From: Hypomesus transpacificus
Taxonomy: Eukaryota > Chordata > Actinopteri > Osmeriformes > Osmeridae
Reading direction: 5' to 3'
DNA: 64,000 nucleotides
NCBI RefSeq assembly: GCF_021917145.1
Contig: NC_061082.1
Location: forward strand, 16,967,682 to 17,031,681
Below the pieces are notes generated by a model. That model ran no database searches. It was given only the letters and a program-made list of their open reading frames with translations, and had not been told where the DNA came from. The position numbers and the translations under genes were made by a program. Position 1 is the stretch's first letter. Each line of letters opens with the position of its first letter. Shown piece after piece: positions 25,193-37,590 of the stretch.

Positions 25193-28100
25193 AAACTGTC
25201 ACACTACTCATCATTGCGGCACTCTACATTACTAATGTGGTGTTAGGTAAGTAATCTGTTCTGAGGGGAATTTGGTTTTGAGATGTAGATTCCTTCAGCA
25301 TTACCCAAACAATATGAATGTGGCAGTATGTCATACAATATAATGAAGCTACGGTAGTTTGTTTTTCATTATTAGAATCAAAATTGTTTTTATTGCCATG
25401 TAAGTTTATGCACACAGAATTTACTGTGGTAGGAAGGTGCATAGATGAGAGGATTTCCCCACTTTTAGATGTTACATGTCTTATTTTTATAAAAAAAATG
25501 TGCATGCAAATGTAATTGTTGAGATGTTAGGAGCTGGTTCAGTATCTCTAAGAGGAGTCTTCCAGTCAAGTGGCAGTGGAGCCGTGGTGGTTGAAACCGG
25601 TCTGGGACCTGAAGCTCTATTAACTAGTTCCAGAGTTATCTACATTTTCACATGCCTGCTTCCTTTTGAAACGTCCGACTCCCAAGACTTTTATACATCA
25701 CATAATTAAATACTTCTATTTATTATTATTCATTTATTTGCACGTGAAGCTAGGAAAACACGTACACGCACCGGAACTCCTCAGGGCTGCGTCCTTTCCC
25801 CTCTGCTCTTCTCCCTGTACACCAACAGCTGCAGTCATCAGTCTGTCAAACTCCTGAAGTTTGCAGACACTCTCATTGGGCTCATCTCTGGCGGGGATGA
25901 GTCTGACTGAAGGTGGGAAGCTGACAACCTGGTGACCTGGTGCAGTCAGAACAACTTGGAGCTCAATGCTCTGAAAACAGTGGAGATGGTTGTGGACTTC
26001 AGGGAGAACCCCACTCAGCCCCATCACCCTGTGTGACTCCCCAGTCAACACTGTGGAGTCCTTCCACTTCCTGGGCACTATCCTCTCCCTGGACCTCAAC
26101 TGAACATCAGCTCCCTCACCAACAAAGCACAACAGAGGATGTACTTCCTGCAGCAGCTGAAGAAGTTCAACCTGCCAAAGACAATGATAGTGCACTTCTA
26201 CACGGCCATCAATGAGTTCATCCTCACCTCCTCCATCACCATCTGGTACTCTGCTGTCACTGCCAAAGACAACGGCAGACTGCAGCTTATCATCCGTGCA
26301 GCTGAGAAGGTGATAGGCTGCAATCTGCCTTCCCTCGAGGACTTGTACACTTCTAGGACCCTGAGGCGAGCAAGGAAGATTGTGGTCCAGATTGTGTTGG
26401 CCTGAGGCTGTGGTCCATCAGGACCAAAACCTCATGTCACCAGAACAGTTTCTTGCCATCTGCAGCTGGCCTCATCAACAAGGCCCAGGATTCCCAATTG
26501 ACACTAACTCACGTATAAAATACTGAGCGTTACATTAACACTCCTCTGGCAAACAGCCTCACTGCACTCTTTTACTTTATATTTATATTTTTTTTTACTT
26601 TGTACAGTTTTGTATTTTTATATTTAAGGACTGCACACACTTTTTTAAGATGTGTAAATGTTTACTGTATGCACCTGCCTACCAAAGTAAATTTCTTGTT
26701 GTGTAAAGATTAAAACGTATTCAGATTCAGATGCCTGGGTCTGTTGTTAGAACAGACATTAACTGTATGTATTTTGAATGTCAGGAGAAGCCCAGAACAG
26801 CTCCTCAGGCTGTGCTGACTTCAGCAACACCACCTGGCTGGAGTACAGGCAGGGCTCCAAGCTGCAGGTGCACTACCTGCTTTTCACACGCAGAAATGCA
26901 CACTGCCCCAGCGTCTTCAGCCAGGACTCCCTCAACAGCACACGCACACTCTTCAACCCTTTTCTGCCGACCAAAGTCATTGTCCATGGATACAGGTGAG
27001 GGGGAGCATGGGGAAAAGTAACAGTTTTGTTCTATTGGTATGAAATGTTACAAATCCTTTCCTTTCCATTGTTTTGCTTCAATTTCTTAATTTCCCTTGA
27101 ATTTGTTTTCTTTCTTTATCCTTCTTTCTTTCATGATTGAATTTGTGGCAGGGCTCTGGGGACCAAGCCGTCGTGGGTGAGTGTGCTGGCGCGAGCGCTG
27201 CTGGGTGTCCAGGATGTGAACGTGGTGGTGGTGGACTGGGTGTACGGAGCCTCCTTCGCCTACAACCTGGTAGTAGAAAACTACAAGGAGGTGGCGGTAC
27301 GAATCTCTGTCCTCATCAACCAGCTTCAGGTGAGGAACTAACACTAGAAGCACTGGATCACTCCAATACTACGCCTCAGTTTGAAGATGTCATGGAAACT
27401 AACCACACTGGAGTTGATGAGGATTTGATGTGTATTTGACAGAATCATGGATGCAAACTGGAATCCTTGCATTTTATTGGTGTTAGTCTGGGAGCACACG
27501 TAGCAGGGTTCGTAGGAACCTTGTTCGAGGGGAAGCTGGGAAGAATCACAGGTGAGAACAACTGTATTTAAGGTTTTTTGACTGAAAGGCTTTGTAGTTT
27601 AAATTACCAATCACAATTAAGTATGCATGAAACAAAAACAAAAAAACGAATCAAATGAGTCTGTTTGGTAGCACAGGAGCTGTCTCCGGGGCAAAGGTGA
27701 GAAACAGTCCTCATTTCTGCAAGTATGTGTGAACGATGCTTTCAAAGAGACAGAGAGCACTCCAAAAAATGACAACAGCCCTTTTGAGAGGCACTCTGAA
27801 ATTGGGAGCAAGGGAGATGCCCCCAGTCTGGGCCACGAAATGATCACAATAGTGTTCTTGTTCATATCAGATGGTTTTATCTGGGCAGAGGCCTTTATTC
27901 TAGTCTGCAAAAGTTTGAATGGTTGCATTCCTTTTTTATGAAAGATTAATTCCTTTCAAAAGGGACTTATTGATACCTGTGGAATGCATTTGTATCAGTA
28001 AGGTTTGTGTTTTATTACTCTTCATCAAGCTTTTTATTTTTACTAGGTCTGGATCCAGCTGGCCCAATGTTTAAGGGAGCAGACACCTTTGACCGCCTTG

Positions 28101-30198
28101 ACCCCTCAGATGCACTGTTTGTGGATGCCATCCATACAGACTCTGACTGTGAGAATATACTTGATCTCAATAACATACTTTTTTTTTCTAAGGTAAAACA
28201 TAACAGGTTCCTATATAAAAAATGCTCAAGTGAAATGTCAAGTTCCAGTCACATCCATTCTCTGTGAAACAGAACCTACTGTCTCGTAGGTCATTGAAAT
28301 TTACAAGGTGGCTTTAAATTATTGCCTGATGGCTTGCCTTCAGATATGATTAACAATGTTTTAACTTATTTTGTTGTCACTCCCGTTTCTCCATGTTGTT
28401 CTTCAGACTTTGGTATCTCCATCCCAGTTGGCCATATCGACTTCTTCTTAAATGGCGGGATGGACCAAGCTGGGTGCGCTCGGTCCAGGTTTGCTTCAAG
28501 TAAGTCACGTGCACATCCATCCCGAAAACGTATATTTTTATAATAAATAACATCTATTCATGTTTTTGTTGATGTGGTACATATATATCTAACAAACATC
28601 AAAATTAATCCATTCATTTCCAGTTTTTAGTTAGCAGGCAATAGGTCTGGCTGGATGCTGTCTCCCTGAGAATTTGTTTGTTGTCAGTTCTTGTGTATTT
28701 CCCAGTGTATGGCTATGTGATATGTGACCACATGAGGGCGCTGCACGTCTACATAAGTGCCCTTAATGGCTCGTGCCCATTGATCGGCATTCCCTGCTCA
28801 AGTTATGAAGACTTCCTCAAAGGCCAATGTGTGGACTGCAAGGGTGTCCTTAATGGCACCTGCCCACAAATAGGTACGAGCATGTAATGATGAATTCACA
28901 AACATAAACCCCCTTTTAACAATGTCCCCTTTGCTTTTAGTGGAATTTAATCAAATGAATTTTCCAGTAACTGTATTGCAGGATGTCGAGTTCTACTTTT
29001 GTCATAAACATTATTGTTATTCTATCTTATAATTGATTACTTCGTTTGACTTAGCTGAAGCTGTTGCTGTTAAGTAATGAATGGTGATCTGCTCAGGTTC
29101 GGTTCTGCAGGCTGCAGCATCACAGCTGAAATGCAATCAGGGGGAAAGTTTGCACAGCGCAAGTCACGTCTGGCCTGGAGATTCCCTATCTCTGTGGAGC
29201 TGTAGATAGAACCTGACTGATACAGTAGCAGAGTTAATGCACTCTGGGCTGTGTTAGAACATGTGTGACTGAGGCGTCGCTATGGGACTCTGCTTTGTTT
29301 CAGGGTTATCAGACAACAGTGGGATAACAGTCTCTCCTCCTCCCAGAGAACAAAGACTTTTCCTCCTCACAATGGCAGCCCCCCCTTTCTGTGGTAAGCA
29401 AGCATGGACTGAACAGTAGGTTTGTCTGAAGGTTTGTGTTTTTGGATGTCTTTGTTTGTCTGTTCCCAACACCCTACCGTTGTCCCTACCAGTTCTCTCT
29501 AATTCAGACTCAGCACCTCCGTGTTCCATCACCAAGGCCAAGGTCATTTGAAATGTGTAATGTTAATTACCATAACATCTGTTGTGTCCTTGCTGTGCTC
29601 CTCCACCCCCCACCAGCACACCACATCCTGGTGGAGTTGGAGGTGTCTCCCCTGGACAAGAGTGCTGAGGTGGAGGTGGTTCTTGGCACTCAGGGTCTGC
29701 CTCTGACAGAGCAGAGACTCAGATTGTACGTATAAATGTAATCCTGGCTATACAAGGCTTTGTCACATTCACTCTGTGGACCTGAGCTAGACGGAGGTAA
29801 GCTACTAGTAACAGGCTCCCTGTGTGTGTGTTCCAGAGAGACAGGCCGTACTGTGTACAGGAGAGTGGTAGCCCACCCCTTGCCTCTGTGTGAGATCGAC
29901 TCCATCCTTCTGAAGAACACGGGTGCTCGGTTCTACAGACAGGGAGATATCCACTTTGTGTCCGTGTGCTTGTCGGAGATTCCCTACCTCAGGTCCGATC
30001 CATGGCGTCTCTGCGCCACATTTGTACACGCTGATAAGGCCAAAATGAAACAACATGGTGTATTTGATGGTTTATCGTACAAGTAGTGTTGTGTGTTTCT
30101 GCTTCAGGAAGGAGGAGCCGGTGTGCGTGAAGAACGTTGCTGTACGCCGTGGAGTTCCGTGGGCCCATGACTTGGTGCAGGTGTGTGGGAGCACCTGA
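25189..30198 (+). CDS. pla1a: Phosphatidylserine-specific phospholipase A1 (PLA1A)
   Basis: A secreted lipase of the pancreatic-lipase family that removes the sn-1 acyl chain of phosphatidylserine to give lysophosphatidylserine. Eleven exons: 25189-25246, 26785-26995, 27152-27329, 27443-27551, 28047-28148, 28407-28499, 28706-28873, 29304-29393, 29617-29725, 29837-29992 and 30108-30198. They join to 454 aa (human 456). Exon 1 encodes a signal peptide ([20 protein letters not shown]). The catalytic triad is Ser164 (GVSLG), Asp188 (LDPAG) and His259 (ICDHMRA), close to human 166/190/260. The lid between Asp and His is short, as in PLA1A, which suits phospholipid rather than triglyceride substrates. 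The C-terminal part (about 315-454) is a PLAT-like domain. Intron 1 holds a LINE remnant. popdc2 and cox17 follow as in human. Confidence 0.94.
25765..26725 (+). mobile_element. 5'-truncated LINE remnant (Rex1/CR1-like)
   Basis: The frame reads like a non-LTR reverse transcriptase: [18 protein letters not shown], then [19 protein letters not shown] (the FADD catalytic motif lacks an Asp), [36 protein letters not shown] and the terminal [15 protein letters not shown] region. It has in-frame stops (for example near 25908) and frame changes, so it is dead. It sits in pla1a intron 1 and ends about 60 bp before exon 2. The clade is assigned from memory of the motif pattern. Confidence 0.8.
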
Positions 30199-32194
30199 GG
30201 GTTGATACTGAGCCTCCACTCACCCTCGTCCTCCGGTCTCACCCACATTCATGCATGGGACACTAGCTTCAACAGGCGAGAGAGATGTGTTTGGGTGTAG
30301 GCTTCTACATGGCACAGACACATCCAAGTTACACACTCACTTTACCATGCTCTTTATTTACAACCAAACAGTAGAAAAGATGGACCTCTCATTTTTTCTA
30401 GACACTAGTGTTTATGCCGGATTTTCCCACAGCAACAGAACTGCATATCTGCATATTGCTAAATTCCAATACAAATCAGAAGAAATACACTAATTATAAC
30501 AATCCTATAACGTATGCATTCATCTCTAAAGAATGAGGGGCAACAGTCATCATACTGTAGCAGAGGGGAGATTTCAAAGCATTTTGACCCAGAGTTTAAT
30601 CGAGAAGCATTGGCCCCATGAAACTGTTTCTATGATGTATCTTTGGACATCCTTAAAACAAAACAACAAAAGCACAGTTGATTCACAGTATTCAGTTCCA
30701 CTGTCTGTATACTGTGAACTCAGTTCATTATCTAGTACAAATATCTACTGCACATGGACCAAACACTGCAAATCTGTGAATTATATTTCCAGGTATGTCC
30801 GCAAGCGAATATAATTCAGACTTTACAGCACTTTGCATAAACCAATAAGATACATGTTCCCTTTACCAACTGTTCATTTCAAAATAAACAACTGCTGTTC
30901 CAGATGAATTATAGATGCATGTGTGAGTGAAGTAAAAACATCACTTAAGTGACCTGACTAATAAAACGCTCTTTCTCTGGTCAGTGTCTCGCATGGTCAG
31001 TGTCTCGCATGGATGACATCAGGAGATGGGGTGGATGGGGGGGTGTAAGGTGTGTATGTGTGTTCAGTCAATGACTGGGCCGAATGTAACTGAAACCAAG
31101 ACAGTGTTTCCATGTGCACTCCGGGAGGAACCATTCTCACAGCTTGGGGGTGTTGGTTGGGGCGAGCGGAGCCCTGCCTCTCTGGTATCGAGGTGGAAGG
31201 TTCTTGGCACTTTCACCTGAGGAAACAACAGTGATATCTTTAAACGCATGTGTGTCCAGACCACAGGCACTCTGACATCTGTACCTCCATCTGTCCCACT
31301 GGAACGCTGTCCTGCCCTGGCTGGCTTCTAGCAGCTCAGCGGTCACGTGACCCACATCTCCCCCGCTCTCTCCTTCCCGAGAGAGCCACAGCTATCTGAA
31401 GGTCATATGAAATATGATCTGTCCTCCCTGATTGGTTCAGGGATGTTTTGCAGTCGGGCAGGTGGGAGGGGCTTTAAAAGGGTGAACACGTGGATGGATG
31501 GCCTGGCATGAGATATTTGGATATCCCCAAAGTTACTGTGCTCTAATCCTGACACACAAACACACACACACACACACACACAACACACACAGTCACACAC
31601 AGCTGCTATGGAACCTCAGGCCTCTGCTCTCTACCATCCCTCACCAAGGCCCTCATTAAGGCTCCATCTGTTACAAACTAAAATAAACAACATGGTCATT
31701 TTGTAATCAGCAAATTTATGTTCAAAGCCAATCCTCTGTCTGTGGAAGCAAATTATTTCAGTGGGGAAGGACAAATTAAACAAACAGTGTGCATCCTGGA
31801 CAGAGAGAGCAGTAGGAGCAGAGAGGTGGAGGATTCCTGGGATTTCTTCAGTTGCTGAGTAGTTAAGAAAACTGTCTTAAGAGCTTGGGGCTCATCATTT
31901 AAATATTTTTATTGAATTTCTTTGCCCCTGAATCGCTTGCCATGAAAAAATTATAAAGTAAAATGGCCAGTGCATAGCATCTGCACCAAATCAACACAGT
32001 AGACACCTTGCTCCCCCCTGTATTACCATCATCCTTCAAGCCAATTTAAAACTATGTTAGTGAGTGAGTGAGAATGTGGACACAGCAAACCAAACAGACA
32101 TATACACACCCCCACCGCCCTTTCTGAAACAAGCCGGTGTACTTACATGTAGCTTAAGTAACGGCCCAGTGTGTTAGCTCCAGCACCCAGCGTC
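30199..32194. other. Space between convergent pla1a and popdc2
   Basis: Probably both 3' UTRs. AATAAA at 30883-30888 is a candidate pla1a signal. An (AC)n microsatellite lies at about 31556-31590. No further gene seen. Confidence 0.5.
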
Positions 32195-34503
32195 CTATCT
32201 TAAATAATCCCTCTCACTCCCATAATCCATTAAGGACCCCGTCATATCAGCAAAGTCCTCCAAGACCAGGCTGGTCGAGTCCTCACCAGAGGGCGGCTCT
32301 GTGTCTGAGGTCCAGGGCTGGCGGCACGGGGGGGCCTGGCGCTGGGCCGGGGGGGTCTGGTCCTCTCCTTCCTGGGCATCCTGGGGCTGAGGGGGGGTCG
32401 ACTGCTGGTAGGCAGGGGCGGGGTCTTCCTCCTCCACCCTCAGCTGCTCCCCCGGGGGCCCTGGGCCCCTGCCGTCACCCTCGCTGCCCGGGGGGGAGGG
32501 GGCCAGGACGTGGTACAGGCTGGGCAGGCGGATGTCCAGGCGCACGCCACTTTTGGCAAACAGCTTGTCGTTGAGGGCGTAGAGCTTGTCAGCGATGTCG
32601 CTGCCGAGCATGACAGAAAAGATGCGTGCGATGTAGCGCTCCTTGGACAGCAGCATGTAGAGACGACGGCGCCGCCACGAGATGTAGCGACACTCCGTCT
32701 CTGCCGTCAAGGTCACCTGGGGGCAGGGTTAATGTCAAAGGTTAAGGTTTTGAGAGAAAGAGTTGAAACCTTTAAGGTTCATCAGTCTATCAGTGTTTCC
32801 TGAGTTAGCTGAATTGAATTTCCTTCTGTCCTGATCCTTCCAGATCCAAAGCAAATGAGAAATGAGCCAGATTAGAGTATTGAGTATTGTGTCCTGAAGA
32901 AATATTTCTACACACACAGACTATGAATGCACCGACAGGTGGACAGAGAAGAGTTCATGTTTAGCAGGCGCCCAGGATACCTGAAAGTTCCCTTCCTCAT
33001 TGGGTCTGAGAGACTCCCACTCTGGAGAGTCCAGGAACTGGTGAGGGAAGATGTAGTGGAGAAACTGACCCTCCAAAGACACACGGATCCTAGACGGGAG
33101 GAAAGGGGGAACGGAGGTACGAAGGGACATGGTTAGGATAAGGGAAGAGGGGGACATTAAGGGTATTAAGACAAGGGAAACAGCATGGCAAAACTAAAAC
33201 ATGAGAACGAGCTAGCAGTAAATATCAATAAAATATCTAAAAACTATTTGTTTATGCCATCCTTCCAAAAGGTCAAGAAACTGAAAATCAAGGTGTAACT
33301 GATACCACACTGCTTTCACAGTTTTAAAATGGCATAAACAGTCTAACAACTGATCACAGTTGTGGAGATCAACATTATGTGGGGGAGCTACTATGGTTAC
33401 CTACTGTCAGATATTTGGCTAGCAGAAAGCTGTCAACATTTTATTTTAGGAAAGACAGCGGAGCCGTTTACTGTGTCATTACACAACGCCAGACAGCAGT
33501 GATATTAAGATATCACAACACTGCTGCTAACACCCATGGTAGAGACTAGAACACAGTGCTTTACTCTCAGAGACTAGACCACAGTGCTTCACAGGTAGAC
33601 AAACACTGTTTAACAACCAACACGTCTGGTCTCAACTTAAGGAGAACCAACAATTCTAAACTACAACTCTTCCAATCCACAACTTCCACTGGCCTGAAGA
33701 TCCTAACTCATTATAGCATCCGTAAAGCTACTTGTGTTGTATCTGTGCCCCGGGTTCTTTGACACAGTCCAGTCCAGTCATAGGGACAGTATGTCAGAGA
33801 CATAAGAGCCGGCAGGAGCATCAGACAGCTAGCTATATGTCTGCTTCTCCAACAGCTCATTACAGTAAAGCTTAGTCTCAGCACGAACAGGTATATTTTC
33901 TTCGACCCCTGTCTCTGGTTCACCTGGCTTTACCTCTGTCTCATCAAAGTTACAGAGATGCTGACAGCACTTTATAAAGAATCATTAAAACATTGTTGTG
34001 TCTCACCTCCCCGAGAGCAGAAAGGACAGCTGGTCGATGGGGGTTTTACCCTCCACCGCATAGGTCTCTTCCACATCCAGCGCTAGCACTCTGTTCTCAC
34101 AGGCACTGGCGATGTCCTTGAACGCCTGCACGGGCACGTCGAGGGGCAGGTAGACGGCAGAGAAGAGAGCGGAGAGCTCGGGGCTGGGGAGGCCCTCCTG
34201 GTGGAGCCGGTAGATGAGGTGGCAGATCTGGGCGAGGCAAGCCAGCAGCAGCAGCAGGTTCCAGATGAACACATCCAGGCCACACATGCTAAACCAGCCC
34301 CACATGTTCAGACACACGTAGGAGGGCACGAGGAAGCCGAAGATGAACAGTGCCCCGTATGCTCCGCTGCCCCCCATGTACCCAAGGAACATGATGGTGT
34401 TGCCCAGGTGGTAGAAGGCACCCTCGGTGTTGTTGGTCCAGCCCTCACATAAGGGGTGCCCGTAGATCACAGAATCCAGCATGGTGGAGTTGTCTGCACT
34501 CAT
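32195..34503 (-). CDS. popdc2: Popeye domain-containing protein 2 (cAMP-binding membrane protein)
   Basis: A plasma-membrane protein of heart and skeletal muscle that binds cAMP and modulates partners such as TREK-1. Exons on the minus strand are 34503-34007, 33089-32981 and 32716-32195, giving 375 aa (human 364). The first ATG in Kozak-like context gives MSADNSTML. The N-terminus carries a glycosylation sequon (NST), and three hydrophobic segments follow at about residues 38-125. The Popeye domain follows. Its two invariant phosphate-binding motifs are present: DSPE at 186-189 and FQVT at 201-204, the latter split by an intron. The C-terminal 110 residues are proline- and acid-rich and unstructured, as in other POPDC2. 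It faces pla1a and lies upstream of cox17, the human order. Confidence 0.95.
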
Positions 34504-37289
34504 GTTGGTTACCCTCACTACAGCACTGCACTGACTACCAAAACAAGTGGACCGAAGTCTATAAAGCTACTAGAAGAAAAATATTCTGGTGGTGGACCAC
34601 AGAATTGTCCGCAAACTTACAATCGATTCTCAAGCATTCAAGAGATTAATTGTTAAAAGAAAAAGCATCAAAAAATACGATTGTTGAATTTAAAATGTTG
34701 TTCCCTGTTGTTCTCTTAAAGTAAGTGCAGTTGGAAATCCCGACGGAGAGAATTTTTGCTTAGCTGTTAGCTGCTTCACCATAAACATGACTGGAGTGGC
34801 TTTCCTCTTACATTGTGTGGCTCTCCCTCACTCCTCCACCCTCACCTCTTCTTTCCCAGTGTTTAGAGGTGTCTGTCACTTGCTCTTCTGTCTGTCCTCC
34901 TCACCCATACGCTTGCTCTGGAAAGCTGGCCGTTGGCAGCACAGAGAGAGGTGGGAAGAGAGAGGGGGAGACCACTGACCCCCAGAAGGATAACCATGTT
35001 TGGAATTGAAACCCAAGTAGGAGAGTCACAGACAGAAAACAGACCAGCTACTTAACATAACACTGGTAGAGAAGAGGGGGGGTGATAGCAAGTGACATAA
35101 ACGGCCCCTGGCTAAATCTCCAGGAACTCTTGAATCCTTGCTTCTGCCAGTAGTGAACCAAATTGCCTCTTCAACAAATAATTGTACCTCAGTTCTCACT
35201 GATGCAGTCTACTGCCAGAAGAAGGGCTTTGCCTGTGCATATTTAGAGACACTGAAATAGGCAGAATGACTGCACAGGTCAGGTTTCAGAGATGGACGAC
35301 CTCCCCCCATATTTCACATACTATGCCCCACCAACCTTGGCACCCATAGAGAGCTAGTTCATGTATCACTGGCATAGGCATCAAGATGGTGTCTCCCTAA
35401 TCTCACATGAAAGAATTAATGTGAGTCTACTCTACACACATTTTGGTTCAGGGACGCTAATTTGTAGGCTCTTATCTCTGTCGGTAACTTCATACAAAAG
35501 CTGGTAAGCTCTGAGCTGATTGATGCATAATATTTTTATTATTTGCTGATGTTTTCTATTTTTGCATGTACAAATATTATTTGGTAGGTCTAATTTTGAT
35601 ACAGTTAGCTGTACTGTGCAAGCAAATGATGAGACATAAAATGTATTTCGAGCAATTGATATATTTTGTTCATATAACTGGTGGATTGATGGAACACATT
35701 TTAGTGATTAGAGATGAATGTAGTTGACAGTTGAATCAAGTCACTGTTTACGCAGATAACACAGTCTTGATGACACATGACCTCCTTTCAACAATCTCTG
35801 AAGCCATTTGAAAGACATAAGTCAAATGGACACTATGTTACCACCTCCAGTCAAACAGTCCTGTTTCACACACACACACATTCTCCTTACAGGCTGATGA
35901 GAATGTTGCTAGGTGCATCAGACTTGCCGGCCAGGGTTCTTACCACCCAGCCTGGAAACACCCCTCCTGAAGGGAAAGGTCACTACGCTTTAGTCTGGAT
36001 TGGCGTCACGACCATACAAGGCACTGAGCCAGAGACCAGTTACCCACCCTCGTCACTCCCAACATGATAACAATAACATTCTCCACGACATACTCATTAC
36101 TAAAATGATCCTGTATGTAAAATCAGTATTGAACCTTACAATTGCTCTCCTTCGTAGGTTCATTTCAAGCAACGGGGTCATTGCCCATATTTGCTTTAGT
36201 TATAGATCTTTCTGCCATCAGCCTAAAAGATTTGCCAACTTCCCACAATGATGCTCAATTGCTTATAAAATAGCAAGGTAGGGCACATGCTACTTCAAAA
36301 AACTGTGGCACATTGTTAAGGGAGGAATGTTGATATGCCAAGTGTTGGCTGCAGCAAGGGTATGGGTTATTTTAAGCTTGGGTGCATACTTGAAAGAGCA
36401 GCTGTGACAAGCCAGTCTTTAACAGGAAACAAAATACGAAAGGACCTTTAAACCAGGAAGCTTATGCCAGAGGAAACTGTCAAAAAAGAACATTTTATTT
36501 AACCAACTCGTTCTGCCAAATAAAATAAATTTAAGTTGTGTTGCATAGGAGATTTATTTAATTGCAATCAGCTGAACAATGTATTCACACAATTTCTCAA
36601 AGACAGACATTAAGACGTTTTACTCCACAGCCATTAACATCCCAGCAACACATCTCTCACCACAATGCCAATCTTCCCTTCACATTTGAGGTATAAATAA
36701 AAACCAGCCGATTATCGAAGGTCCCCTTTCAGAATGCTGGTCAGCCATGACACTGTAACAGAGAGGAGAGTGTGCATGAGTTCCTATGGCACACGGGTCA
36801 AGCAATTCAATGAGCATCAAGACAGGGGTTTATCTTCTGTTAAATTACATTAGTAGGCCTAGCAGGTGAACAGTATATCGTCTACTTAACCTACTGATCT
36901 TATTTTTTATCTCTAAATTGACATAAGAAATACCATCAGAAACATGTATCTGTCAATCTTGCAAAAGGCCGTCGGCAGCCACGAAATGATACCGCCTAAC
37001 ATTGCCGCATACCAGCAAAAAATCCTGGATAACAGGCTTCAGGGGAGCAAGTCATCTTGAGCCCCACCCGTTCACTCCCATCGTCCACAGTCCTCTCGCG
37101 AATGTTTAATTTGTGTGATATGTGACAATCCATTCCAGTTTACGTTTTATGTATTTTGGACCACCACCAACCACATTGGCTACATATCGTTTAAGATCAG
37201 TTAACACTAGCGGGAATACAAGGCGAAAGTTTAGAAGTACGCTGTAATTAGTTAAGCACTTACCAACACGCAATCTCATAATGGGGCAC
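34504..37289. other. popdc2 upstream region and cox17 3' region
   Basis: It probably holds the popdc2 promoter (near 34504-34800) and the cox17 3' UTR (right end). No other gene or clear mobile element recognised in 2.8 kb. Confidence 0.45.
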
Positions 37290-37590
37290 TTAAATTTTAA
37301 ATCCAAGCGCCCTCATACAATCTTTATGAGCCTCAATCAGATCTGTGCAATTCTCTTCTCCTTTTTCAATGATGCTGCAAAGCAAGAACAAAAACGTTAC
37401 AACTTGCACTACAAACTGCATGTAGCAAATGATTAGCCAACTCGCAATGAAACTACACGTCAACTACTCACCAAGCATCTCTGACTTTCTTCGTTTCGGG
37501 ACACGCACAACAGGGTTTCAGTGGTTTCTTCTCATCCGTGCCCTCAATTGCAGGAGTAGGCTCAACACTGGCAGCGGATAAGGATGACAT
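37290..37590 (-). CDS. cox17: Cytochrome c oxidase copper chaperone COX17
   Basis: It carries Cu(I) in the mitochondrial intermembrane space to SCO1 and COX11 for cytochrome c oxidase assembly. Two coding exons on the minus strand, 37590-37472 and 37374-37290, join to 67 aa (human 63). The copper site KPCCAC (Cys27, Cys28, Cys30) and the twin CX9C helices (Cys30/Cys40 and Cys49/Cys59) are all present, so oxidative folding by MIA40 is expected. The start at [11 protein letters not shown] is preceded by TTTTTAG, which could be a 3' splice site, so the 5' UTR probably begins in an upstream exon near 38215-38290. The frame open upstream to 37809 has no support as coding. Confidence 0.95.
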